Positions 1-5,815 are shown, counted from the stretch's first letter. The stretch: DNA of 11,605 nt from DATFJC01 sp035269445 (GCA_035269445.1 DATFJC010000030.1:1-11605); one strand, 5' to 3'. Notes: generated by a model from the sequence alone, not told the origin. Translations and numbers: made by a program.

Positions 1-387
1 AACTTTAAAGGGGACAATATACTAATTGAAAAAATAAATAAAAAAAACAATATAATACCAATTAATAAAGCTGATACAAAAAAATTTGTTGGAGATAAAT
101 TTATAAATGGTATTATTTATAAAGACAAAGATAAGAAAAAACAAAAATTAGAGATTAAAGGTGTTTTTATACACATAGGCCTTATTCCTAATTCTAAATT
201 TACGCCCAATAAATTAGATAAAAATAATTATGGAGAAATTATAATCAATAAAAAGTGTCAAACTAATATAAGCGGTTTATTTGCAGCTGGAGACGTAACT
301 GACCTTCCCTACAAACAAATTGCCATTGCCTCTGGCCAAGGGGCAACAGCCGCACTTTCAGCAATTGATTATCTTAATAAAAAATAA
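1..387 (+). CDS. trxB: Thioredoxin reductase-type flavoprotein, C-terminal part (5' end outside window)
   Basis: An open frame runs from base 1 to TAA at 385-387 and gives the last 128 residues of an FAD/NAD(P)H pyridine nucleotide-disulphide oxidoreductase. Seen: the strand GVFIHIGLIPNS, then the FAD-binding end GLFAAGDVTDLPYKQ followed by IAIASGQGATAAL, which are hallmarks of the TrxB/AhpF C-terminal region. The enzyme family passes electrons from NAD(P)H to thioredoxin or a thioredoxin-like partner in the cytosol. The CxxC redox motif and the N-terminal FAD fold lie upstream of the window, so TrxB cannot be separated from an AhpF-like or ferredoxin/flavin-type relative. It ends about 30 bases before a terminator shared with the converging minus-strand operon, which itself encodes two thioredoxin-fold proteins. 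Confidence 0.88.
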   Translation, partial: NFKGDNILIEKINKKNNIIPINKADTKKFVGDKFINGIIYKDKDKKKQKLEIKGVFIHIGLIPNSKFTPNKLDKNNYGEIIINKKCQTNISGLFAAGDVTDLPYKQIAIASGQGATAALSAIDYLNKK

Positions 388-417
388 TTATATATAGAAA
401 ATAAAATATATTAAAAC

Positions 418-445
418 AAAAATAGGCTATTTTCAGCCTATTTTT
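418..445. terminator. Bidirectional intrinsic terminator between trxB and the tkt operon
   Basis: AATAGGCT (421-428) pairs with AGCCTATT (435-442) around a 6-base loop. Flanking A and T runs extend the stem to about 11 bp (418-428/435-445). A-runs on the left and T-runs on the right provide the U-tract in both directions, so it can end the plus-strand reductase transcript and the converging minus-strand operon that finishes at 475. Confidence 0.85.
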
Positions 446-474
446 TATTATATTATTAAACTAAATAAATATTA

Positions 475-714
475 TTAGTTTTTTACATAAACCTTGCCTT
501 GAATAATTTTAAAAATATCTCTACCTTTAAATTTTCTTTTTCTAGCAACTTCTTCTTGACAATTAGGACATTTCATATCGCCATTTGTATAATCTTTTTT
601 AACTTGATCAATAAAACATTTTATTAAATGACCAGATCCATACTTATGGTACTTATACAAAAGAGTATTGCATTTTTCACAATAAATTTTAATCGTATCA
701 AACTCTTTTGACAT
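475..714 (-). CDS. Small zinc-ribbon protein (function unknown)
   Basis: 79 residues with two zinc-knuckle pairs, C12-x2-C15 and C49-x2-C52 (CEKC, CPNC). One more Cys (C33) and His residues (H23, H29) lie between them, and the tail ends in the conserved-looking IIQGKVYV. The layout is that of a single treble-clef or zinc-ribbon unit of a small conserved family found in archaea and bacteria; I know of no assigned role. The gene starts 3 bases after the transketolase stop, is the last gene of the operon and ends just before the terminator. No Shine-Dalgarno is visible, so it may be translated by coupling. Nucleic-acid binding would be a guess from the fold only. Confidence 0.8.
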   Translation of the reverse strand: MSKEFDTIKIYCEKCNTLLYKYHKYGSGHLIKCFIDQVKKDYTNGDMKCPNCQEEVARKRKFKGRDIFKIIQGKVYVKN

Positions 715-717
715 AAT

Positions 718-2559
718 TTATAATATTTCTTCCACCTTTTTTATAATTGCTTTTTCAGATATATCTTCATATTCAAGCAAGTCTTTTTTACTGCCACTTC
801 TTGGTATTTTTTTAACTGCGATTTTAAAAATTCTTACATCTTGATCAGACAAGCTTGATTCAATGGCTTCTCCCAAGCCCCCTGCTGGAAAATGATCTTC
901 TATTGTTATTACTTTTTTAATTCCTTTTAAAGAATTTAATAACTTTTTTTTATTAATGGGCTTAATAGAGTAAAGGTCAATGACTCTTACATTGATTCCT
1001 TTTTTTAAAAGAGATTGATAAGCTTTTAAACTTTCATGCAATGTAATTCCAGCCCCAATTAAAGCAATCTTATCTTTTTCAGACTTTTTTAATACCTTGT
1101 GTCCCCCAACTTCAAATTCTTCATCTTTGTTATATAAAACAGGGGTATCAGCTCTGGTTGTTCTAATATAATAAATACCTTTATTCTTAGCAGCTATTTT
1201 TGTTAGTTTTTCCATACTAACTGCATCACAAGGATAAAAAATAATAGATTTTAAAATTGACCTAAACATTGAAATATCTTCCAACCCCATTTGAGAAGGA
1301 CCGTCTTCGCCAATTGATACACCTGCATGAGATCCAACAAATTTTATATTAGCTTGGTCTAAAGAATATTGACTCATTCTAATTTGATCAAAAGCCCGAG
1401 TTAAAAAGGCAGCAAAGCTAGAAACAAATGGTATTTTACCCCTTATTGAAAGACCAAGGGCTACGCCTACCATATTTTGTTCAGCAATAAACATTTCAAA
1501 AAATCTTCCAGGGTAATTATTGGCAAAGTCTTTAGCATAGGTAGAGTTACTTACCTCTGCGTCAAGAGAAACAATTTCTGGAAAATCAGGATATATTTTA
1601 GATAAAGACTTGCCATATACTTTTCTGGTAGCAATTTTATCACCCTTTTTGTAGTCATTATCAATTTCAACAGACAAGGCTTGACTTTGGACTGAATGCT
1701 TTCTATCTTCAGGCTTTGCAATATTTAATTGAAAATTTTTATCAACATCTCCTAAACTACCAACCACCTGGTTAAATTGTTTTTGGGACAAGGCCTTACC
1801 ATGCCAACCATTTTTATTCTCCATTAATTTAACCCCCTTACCTTTAATAGTTTTAGCAATTATCATAAAAGGCTTATTAGAATTTAGGGCCTTTTTATAT
1901 GCTTTTTGAACCTGCTTAATAGAATGTCCATCAATAACTATAGTTTCCCAACCAAATGACTCCAACTTCTTTTTATAACTTTTTACATTATGGCCATACA
2001 TTGTCCTCCCCCTTTGTCCTAATTTATTAACATCTAAAACTGCTATTAAATTATTTAGTTTATAAAAGCTAGCAATTTGAATTGCCTCCCAAATTGAACC
2101 CTCTGCCATTTCACTATCTCCCAAAAAAACAAAAACATTATTTTTAAGGCCTTCAAGCCATTTTATTGAAAGAGCCGTACCTACACCAATAGAAAGTCCT
2201 TGGCCTAGTGAGCCAGTAGCTCCTTTTGTATAAGGGAAACGAGGGGTAGGATGACCCTCTAGATTACTATCAATATTGCGTAATGTATTTAATTTTTCAT
2301 TTTTAATTGCACCCGCTCCTGCAAAAAGAGAATAAAAAAGTGGGGCAGCATGTCCTTTTGAAAAAAATATATGATCATTTAAAACATTGTCTGGGTTTTT
2401 AATATCATATTTTAAAATATTGTCAAAAAAAAGTACTGTCATAAGCTCAATACCAGAAAGACAAGAGCTAGGATGACCTGAGCCCGCTTTTGTAGTAGAC
2501 TTTAAAACCCAGTACCTTAAAAACTGGGTCATTTTTTGTAAATTTTTATTTTTTTGCAT
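718..2559 (-). CDS. tkt: Transketolase, short (animal-like) form
   Basis: 613 residues, full length. Transketolase moves two-carbon ketol units between sugar phosphates in the non-oxidative pentose phosphate pathway, using thiamine diphosphate and Mg2+. Seen: GSGHPSS (H29), KGHAA (H70), GHPTPR (H103), the ThDP-Mg motif starting GDS at 147 and ending DVNKLGQ (D148, N178 as Mg ligands), WHGKAL (H253), the catalytic glutamate in FIAEQNMVG (E360), and SHAGVSIGEDGPSQ (H411, D419). The segments LGQ, AFDQIRMS and EDGPSQM and the compact length match the animal transketolase branch better than the longer E. coli/yeast type. The third motif residue is Ser rather than the usual Gly. The first ATG (2559) lies 6 bases after the epimerase stop; an in-frame ATG at residue 10 is also possible. 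No Shine-Dalgarno. Confidence 0.96.
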   Translation of the reverse strand: MQKNKNLQKMTQFLRYWVLKSTTKAGSGHPSSCLSGIELMTVLFFDNILKYDIKNPDNVLNDHIFFSKGHAAPLFYSLFAGAGAIKNEKLNTLRNIDSNLEGHPTPRFPYTKGATGSLGQGLSIGVGTALSIKWLEGLKNNVFVFLGDSEMAEGSIWEAIQIASFYKLNNLIAVLDVNKLGQRGRTMYGHNVKSYKKKLESFGWETIVIDGHSIKQVQKAYKKALNSNKPFMIIAKTIKGKGVKLMENKNGWHGKALSQKQFNQVVGSLGDVDKNFQLNIAKPEDRKHSVQSQALSVEIDNDYKKGDKIATRKVYGKSLSKIYPDFPEIVSLDAEVSNSTYAKDFANNYPGRFFEMFIAEQNMVGVALGLSIRGKIPFVSSFAAFLTRAFDQIRMSQYSLDQANIKFVGSHAGVSIGEDGPSQMGLEDISMFRSILKSIIFYPCDAVSMEKLTKIAAKNKGIYYIRTTRADTPVLYNKDEEFEVGGHKVLKKSEKDKIALIGAGITLHESLKAYQSLLKKGINVRVIDLYSIKPINKKKLLNSLKGIKKVITIEDHFPAGGLGEAIESSLSDQDVRIFKIAVKKIPRSGSKKDLLEYEDISEKAIIKKVEEIL

Positions 2560-2565
2560 AAAAAA

Positions 2566-3189
2566 TTAATTAATTTTAGAATTTAATTTTTTAAAACGAG
2601 AATTTATATCTTGAGCTTCAAAAAGACCACTTCCAATAGCAAATCTATCAGCACCTGCTTTTTTAATTTTTTCAATATTTTCTAAATTTATACCACCATC
2701 AACTTCTACTTTAATGTTTTTTGTTTTTAAATAAACAATTTTATCTAAAACTTCATCTTGAAATTTACTACCTGAAAAACCAGGATTTACTCCTAATACT
2801 AAAACAAAGTCTATTAAATCTAAAAATGGATCTAGTAATTTTACATTAGTTTCAGGATTTAAAGCTACCCCAACATTTATATTTTTTTCTCTAAGCTTTG
2901 AAATTAAATCTTTATGATTAATATTAGTTTCAATGTGGAATACAAAAGACTTAATTTTTAGGTTTGATATTTCTTTTAAATAATTTTGAGGCTCTTCTAC
3001 CATTAAATGAAGCTCATACTCAAAGTCTTTATAAAGCCCTAAAGTATTTAATTCAATTGATTTATTATCAACAAAACGACCATCCATTAAATCAATTTGG
3101 ACTAAGTTGGTTATATTTTTTACTCTTTTTAATTTTTGTTGAAGCTTAATTGGCTCATTTGTTAAAATGGCTGGTATAATTTTATTCAT
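2566..3189 (-). CDS. rpe: Ribulose-phosphate 3-epimerase, with an altered metal-site residue
   Basis: 207 residues, a TIM barrel that interconverts ribulose-5-phosphate and xylulose-5-phosphate. Seen: QIDLMDGRFVDN (31-42), ELHLMVEEP with metal-site H61, the phosphate loop GVNPGFSGSKF (133-143), EVDGGI with catalytic and metal-site D164, and a final phosphate loop in AIGSGLF. In characterised enzymes the first motif is HxDxMDGxFVPN and the His is a metal ligand; here it is Gln31, while D33, H61 and D164 remain. I place the start at ATG 3189, which overlaps the rpiB stop by 8 bases. The frame could open nine bases earlier at TTG (3198), which is less likely. Between rpiB and tkt in one operon. 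Confidence 0.9.
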   Translation of the reverse strand: MNKIIPAILTNEPIKLQQKLKRVKNITNLVQIDLMDGRFVDNKSIELNTLGLYKDFEYELHLMVEEPQNYLKEISNLKIKSFVFHIETNINHKDLISKLREKNINVGVALNPETNVKLLDPFLDLIDFVLVLGVNPGFSGSKFQDEVLDKIVYLKTKNIKVEVDGGINLENIEKIKKAGADRFAIGSGLFEAQDINSRFKKLNSKIN

Positions 3190-3622
3190 AATTTTCAATT
3201 TTTTTTAATCTGCGCTTATGTCTTTCTTGTTTACTGAAATCTGTTTTAAGCCAAGCTTGTAATATTTTTTTGGCCTTTTTAAATGAAACATATTTTTGAC
3301 CAAAACAAATAACATTAGTATTATTATCTTTTCTTGAAGAAATGACAATATTTTTACTACAAGCATTAACAGCCCTAATATAAGAGAACTTATTGGCCGC
3401 TAAACTAACCCCTACACCTGAGGAACAAACTAAAATTCCCTTGGCTTGTCTTTCTTTTTTTAGCTTTTTAGCTAATTTTTCTACATAATCAGGATAGTCA
3501 TCCTGCTTATCATAATTAAAAGCGCCAAGATCTCTTATGTCTCTATCTTGTGTTTTTAAAAACCTTTTAAGCTTATTCTTTAATTCAAGTCCAGCATGAT
3601 CTGATGCTATAAAAATTTTCAT
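3182..3622 (-). CDS. rpiB: Ribose-5-phosphate isomerase B (RpiB/LacA family)
   Basis: 146 residues, the usual RpiB length. It converts ribose-5-phosphate to ribulose-5-phosphate. Seen: IASDHAG (D8, H9), the catalytic cysteine in LVCSSGVGVSLAANK (C66), and ERHKRR near the C terminus (R134, H135). Two positions differ from E. coli RpiB: CGTG is CSSG, and the ring-opening histidine of SRQHND (H99) is Asp99 in SRKDNN. Activity is therefore probable but the ring-opening step may differ; some lineages may carry this variant normally. The ATG lies 9 bases after the TlpA-like stop, and the last 8 bases overlap rpe, so translation is probably coupled. With rpe and tkt it supplies three of the four reactions linking ribose-5-P to glycolysis; no transaldolase is seen. 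Confidence 0.92.
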   Translation of the reverse strand: MKIFIASDHAGLELKNKLKRFLKTQDRDIRDLGAFNYDKQDDYPDYVEKLAKKLKKERQAKGILVCSSGVGVSLAANKFSYIRAVNACSKNIVISSRKDNNTNVICFGQKYVSFKKAKKILQAWLKTDFSKQERHKRRLKKIENYE

Positions 3623-3631
3623 AAAAAACTA

Positions 3632-4138
3632 TTAAATAAATCTTTTAATTAAACCTTTAAGTATATTGAAGTCAACTAATCCATTTTTCCTTTTAATTAT
3701 TTTGCCCTTTTTATTAATAATAATATGACTAGGCAAAGAACTAATATTATAAGCTTTAACTATATTAGAGCTTTGATCTGAAGAAATAACAAAATTAATA
3801 TTTTTATCCATAGCATATTGCTTAATATCGTAACTGCTTTTACCGCTAACTACAGCTATAACATATATTTTCTCCTTATAGTTTTTGTGTATTTTATTTA
3901 AGTCAGATATTTCTCTGTCACAATAACCACAATCTGGAGAAAAAAAGACTAAAATAACTGGTTTTTTCTCGTAAAAAAAAGAAAGGGGGGCTGTAAGTCC
4001 CAAAACATCCTTCACCATAAACTCAGGAACCTTATCCTCTTGAGCCCCTGAATTACTTGAATCATTTTTTAAAATTAAAAAATAGACCAGACCGCTTAAT
4101 AAAAATAAAATTAAAAGCGCTATTAATAAACGTTTCAT
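3632..4138 (-). CDS. TlpA/ResA-like membrane-anchored thioredoxin-fold protein
   Basis: 168 residues. Residues 4-23 form one hydrophobic segment after MKR, without a clear signal-peptidase site, so it is probably an uncleaved anchor with the rest outside the cytoplasm. The thioredoxin fold follows from about 37 (VPEF). It has a redox-active C70-G-Y-C73 after VILVFFSPD and the cis-proline loop SLPSHIII (P136), the normal layout of the AhpC/TSA-redoxin TlpA/ResA group of thiol-disulphide reductases. It lies 17 bases after the DsbA-like gene and 9 before rpiB. It could take electrons from a CcdA-type membrane protein such as the one at the right edge of the window; that link is inference. No haem-protein substrate is visible nearby. 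Confidence 0.87.
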   Translation of the reverse strand: MKRLLIALLILFLLSGLVYFLILKNDSSNSGAQEDKVPEFMVKDVLGLTAPLSFFYEKKPVILVFFSPDCGYCDREISDLNKIHKNYKEKIYVIAVVSGKSSYDIKQYAMDKNINFVISSDQSSNIVKAYNISSLPSHIIINKKGKIIKRKNGLVDFNILKGLIKRFI

Positions 4139-4155
4139 AAAATTAATATCTAAAT

Positions 4156-4827
4156 TTATTTTTTTTGAGGAATAATTTCTTCTAATATACTTTCTACTTC
4201 TGCTTTTAAAGCATTATAAGAAATTGCCCCTACCATAGTTTCTTTATTAATAAAGGTAGTAGGAGTTCCATTAATACCTAGCTCTAATCCCTGCTTATAA
4301 TCTTTGCGAATTTTTGTGTCAAATTCTTGAGACTCAAGACAATTTTGAAAATTAACTACATTAAGATTTAGATTTTCTGCAATATCAAGATAGGTTTCTT
4401 TATTAAGATCGTCCTGGTTATTAAATAAACCCTCTGCATACTGCCAAAAGCTTCCCTGCTTATAAGCACACTCAGAAGCAATAGCAGCTATTTTAGCCTC
4501 AGGGTGAATTGAAACAACTGGGAAATGTCTATAAACCCAAGAAACTTTATCTCCATATTCATTAGTAAGCTTTTTTAGATTCTTATAAAACTCTTTTGAA
4601 AATGGATCTTGAAAATCAGAAAATTCTATTATAGTTACTAAAGCGTCTTTTTCCCCTTTAATATGATCATTTTCTTGCACAATTAATCTATCCGGTTCTT
4701 GCACGGGCTGATTAGGAGCAAGTAACATGCTAGAAAGAGAATTAAAGCCATAGATTATAGCTCCTGCTAATATTAAGCTCGCCATAATAATAGATACACC
4801 TAAACCTTTTGAATTTTTTTTAGCCAT
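4156..4827 (-). CDS. DsbA-like (thioredoxin_4 family) membrane-anchored protein lacking the CxxC
   Basis: 223 residues: basic N terminus, one hydrophobic segment (about 9-31), a linker, then a DsbA fold from about 60. Family landmarks are present: IEFSDFQ (67-73), YRHFPVVSIHPEA (99-111), the helix EC120AYKQGSFW, C163 in QNCLES, and the cis-proline loop GTPTTFIN (P189). Where relatives have FQCPFC, the sequence reads FQDPFS (D74, S77), so both redox cysteines are absent. The codons are unambiguous (GAT, TCA) and the frame is intact, so this is not an error-induced break. The protein probably acts as a chaperone or binding partner rather than a disulphide exchanger. It is the first gene of the operon, about 64 nt downstream of the predicted transcription start. 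Confidence 0.86.
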   Translation of the reverse strand: MAKKNSKGLGVSIIMASLILAGAIIYGFNSLSSMLLAPNQPVQEPDRLIVQENDHIKGEKDALVTIIEFSDFQDPFSKEFYKNLKKLTNEYGDKVSWVYRHFPVVSIHPEAKIAAIASECAYKQGSFWQYAEGLFNNQDDLNKETYLDIAENLNLNVVNFQNCLESQEFDTKIRKDYKQGLELGINGTPTTFINKETMVGAISYNALKAEVESILEEIIPQKK

Positions 4828-4897
4828 ATTTTTAAATTAAAGTTTTAACTAAAACGACCTTGTTAAAAATATATAAAATAAGTAATTTTATGTTTAT

Positions 4898-4925
4898 ATT
4901 ATAACATTTTTTTATATATTGACAA
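4898..4925 (-). promoter_or_regulatory. Sigma-70-type promoter of the dsbA-like/tlpA/rpiB/rpe/tkt operon
   Basis: Read on the minus strand: -35 TTGTCA (4925-4920, 5 of 6 to TTGACA), 16-base spacer, -10 TATAAT (4903-4898, perfect) with an extended TG one base upstream (TGTTATAAT). The predicted start near 4891 gives a leader of about 64 nt before ATG 4827. The same bases form the -35 of the divergent tRNA promoter. Confidence 0.75.
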
Positions 4926-4947
4926 TAAAAGAATAAAATATTAAGAT
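4919..4947 (+). promoter_or_regulatory. Promoter of tRNA-Gly
   Basis: Consensus -35 TTGACA (4919-4924), 17-base spacer, -10 TAAGAT (4942-4947, 4 of 6). Predicted initiation is around 4954-4956, only a base or two before the mature tRNA 5' end (G4957), so the 5' leader would be almost nil. Confidence 0.72.
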
Positions 4948-4956
4948 AAATTATAA

Positions 4957-5027
4957 GCGAGAGTAGCTCAATGGTAGAGCACCAGGTTTCCAACCTGGTA
5001 ATGCGGGTTCGATTCCCGTCTCTCGCT
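4957..5027 (+). tRNA. tRNA-Gly (anticodon UCC)
   Basis: A full cloverleaf of 71 nt. Acceptor stem GCGAGAG (4957-4963) with CTCTCGC (5020-5026), discriminator T5027. D stem GCTC/GAGC (4966-4969/4977-4980). Anticodon stem CCAGG/CCTGG (4982-4986/4994-4998) with loop TTTCCAA, anticodon TCC at 4989-4991. Short variable loop. T stem 5003-5007/5015-5019 with loop TTCGATT. No CCA is encoded; a T7-G-T5 run follows directly and could stop transcription. Confidence 0.96.
5007..5027 (+). repeat. Direct repeat copy 1: the tRNA-Gly 3' end (T arm to discriminator)
   Basis: 21 bases, starting GTTCGATTCCC and ending CTCTCGCT, identical to 5207-5227. The preceding base (G versus C) and the following base (T versus C) differ between the copies, so the repeat is exactly 21 bp. 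It covers the last T-stem base through the discriminator, the usual crossover region of tRNA-targeting tyrosine integrases. Confidence 0.9.
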
Positions 5028-5040
5028 TTTTTTGTTTTTA

Positions 5041-5228
5041 CAAATAACCTAATCGGTGAACCCTTAAGGTTAACCAATGTTGATTAAAAAATGATTGAGG
5101 AATTGAACCAGAAAGGGGTCGGGAAAACATAATTGTTTTCCCGTGGAGGAAATACTAAAACCGAGTGGTTTTAGAAAGTGATGTTAAACTGTGTTTAACG
5201 AGCGACGTTCGATTCCCGTCTCTCGCTC
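5041..5228 (+). ncRNA. Candidate structured RNA or hairpin-rich element after tRNA-Gly
   Basis: No ORF of note. G+C is about 39% over 5041-5220 (70 of 180), against about 15% just downstream (5281-5340). Stems seen: CCTAATC (5048-5054) with GATT-g-AGG (5093-5100); a weak AACC/GGTT (5059-5062/5068-5071); a perfect 10-bp hairpin with loop TAAT (5120-5129/5134-5143); a perfect 8-bp hairpin with loop GAGT (5155-5162/5167-5174); a perfect 7-bp hairpin with loop TGT (5183-5189/5193-5199); and a closing stem GAGC+GACG (5200-5207) with CGTC and GCTC (5217-5228), then TTTTATTTT, which resembles a terminator. In an AT-rich genome, raised G+C with stacked hairpins is typical of functional RNA. I recognise no known family. 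No promoter of its own is clear, so it may be read through from the tRNA. Confidence 0.45.
5207..5227 (+). repeat. Direct repeat copy 2: orphan tRNA-Gly 3' end
   Basis: A perfect copy of the last 21 bases of tRNA-Gly, exactly 200 bp from the first copy. No acceptor 5' strand, D arm or anticodon arm precedes it, so it is not a second tRNA. This is the pattern left by integration at a tRNA 3' end, where the incoming att site restores the tRNA and the displaced 3' end marks the far border. Confidence 0.85.
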
Positions 5229-5243
5229 TTTTATTTTAAGTAT

Positions 5244-5272
5244 TTGATTCATACCAGAATAAAGGCTATAAT
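5244..5272 (+). promoter_or_regulatory. Promoter of the flavodoxin gene
   Basis: -35 TTGATT (5244-5249), 17-base spacer, perfect -10 TATAAT (5267-5272). The predicted start near 5279 is about 23 nt before the upstream ATG at 5302, which supports the gene beginning there rather than at ATG 5366. Confidence 0.72.
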
Positions 5273-5301
5273 AAAAATAAATTCTTAAAAAATATACAAA
5301 A

Positions 5302-5758
5302 ATGAAAAACTATTATTATATATTCTTCAATCCATCATAAAAATACTAAAAAAATAGCCAAAACAATGGCCAATGTTTTAAAGGCTAGGTTAATTAAAGC
5401 TAAAAATGCCAATGAAAAAGATATTAAAGATGCAAGTTTAATTGGCTTTGGCTCTGGAATCTATTATGGAAAAATGCATAAAAATATCTTAAATTTGGCT
5501 AAAAAATTAGATAAAGTAAATAACAAAAAAGCTTTTGTTTTTTCAACTTCCGGCATAAAGGCAAACTGTTTTTTTAACAAAAACCATCGACCAATTAAAA
5601 AAATTCTTCAAAATAAAAATTTTAATATCATAGCAGAATTTAATTGTTTGGGTCATGACTCCTATGGTCTTTTAAAATTAATCAGCGGGGTAAATAAAAA
5701 AAGACCCAATCAAAAAGACATTAATAATGCAAAGAAATTTGCAAAAAAACTTCAATAA
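5302..5758 (+). CDS. Flavodoxin-family protein with a one-base shift at its start
   Basis: The long frame to TAA 5756-5758 has its first ATG at 5366, but the same frame is open upstream from 5306 and encodes the missing flavodoxin N terminus: strand KTIIIYSS and FMN phosphate loop SSIHHKNTKK. An ATG at 5302 is one base out of frame, because the run after it is AAAAAC where AAAAC would read M-K-T-I-I-I-Y. The intended protein is about 151 residues, normal for short-chain flavodoxins that carry low-potential electrons on FMN. Further landmarks are LIGFGSGIYYGKMH, KAFVFSTSG, EFNCLGHDSYG and the tail RPNQKDINNAKKFA. Possible explanations are a sequencing or assembly error in a homopolymer, a real frameshift, or initiation at a non-ATG codon (ATT 5312). 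It has its own promoter and terminator, so it is monocistronic. Confidence 0.85.
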
Positions 5759-5778
5759 TAAATAAATTTTAAAAAGAA

Positions 5779-5815
5779 AAAAGAGCCTTTATTTTTAAAA
5801 GGCTCTTTTAGTTTT
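5779..5815. terminator. Bidirectional terminator between flavodoxin and tmk
   Basis: AAAAGAGCCTTT (5779-5790) pairs perfectly over 12 bp with AAAGGCTCTTTT (5798-5809) around a 7-base loop. T-rich DNA follows on the right and A-rich DNA on the left, so it serves both the plus-strand flavodoxin gene and the converging kinase gene, whose stop codon (5808-5810) lies in the stem. Confidence 0.88.

Noticed and set aside
2964..3149. 61-codon plus-strand ORF within rpe
   Set aside because: Shadow of the epimerase gene; no family resemblance.
3190..3198. TTG start for rpe
   Set aside because: The ATG nine bases downstream gives a normal epimerase N terminus and a short coupled overlap; TTG adds nothing recognisable.
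4832..5077. 81-codon minus-strand ORF across the tRNA
   Set aside because: Its middle is the antisense of tRNA-Gly, a well-known kind of spurious peptide, and it covers both divergent promoters.
5008..5207. Group I intron inserted in the tRNA T loop
   Set aside because: The length (about 200) and a weak P3-P5-like stretch (AATCGGTGAACC) were suggestive. There is no recognisable P7 (GACTA/TAGTC), the U and terminal-G splice rules do not fit the repeat borders without adding a base, and the upstream tRNA is already complete.
5041..5228. tmRNA or a second tRNA gene ending at 5227
   Set aside because: No tag-peptide frame, no matching acceptor 5' strand and no anticodon or D arm precede the tRNA-like 3' end.
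5366..5758. Flavodoxin beginning at ATG 5366
   Set aside because: This start removes the first strand and the FMN phosphate loop, which are plainly encoded in the same frame upstream.
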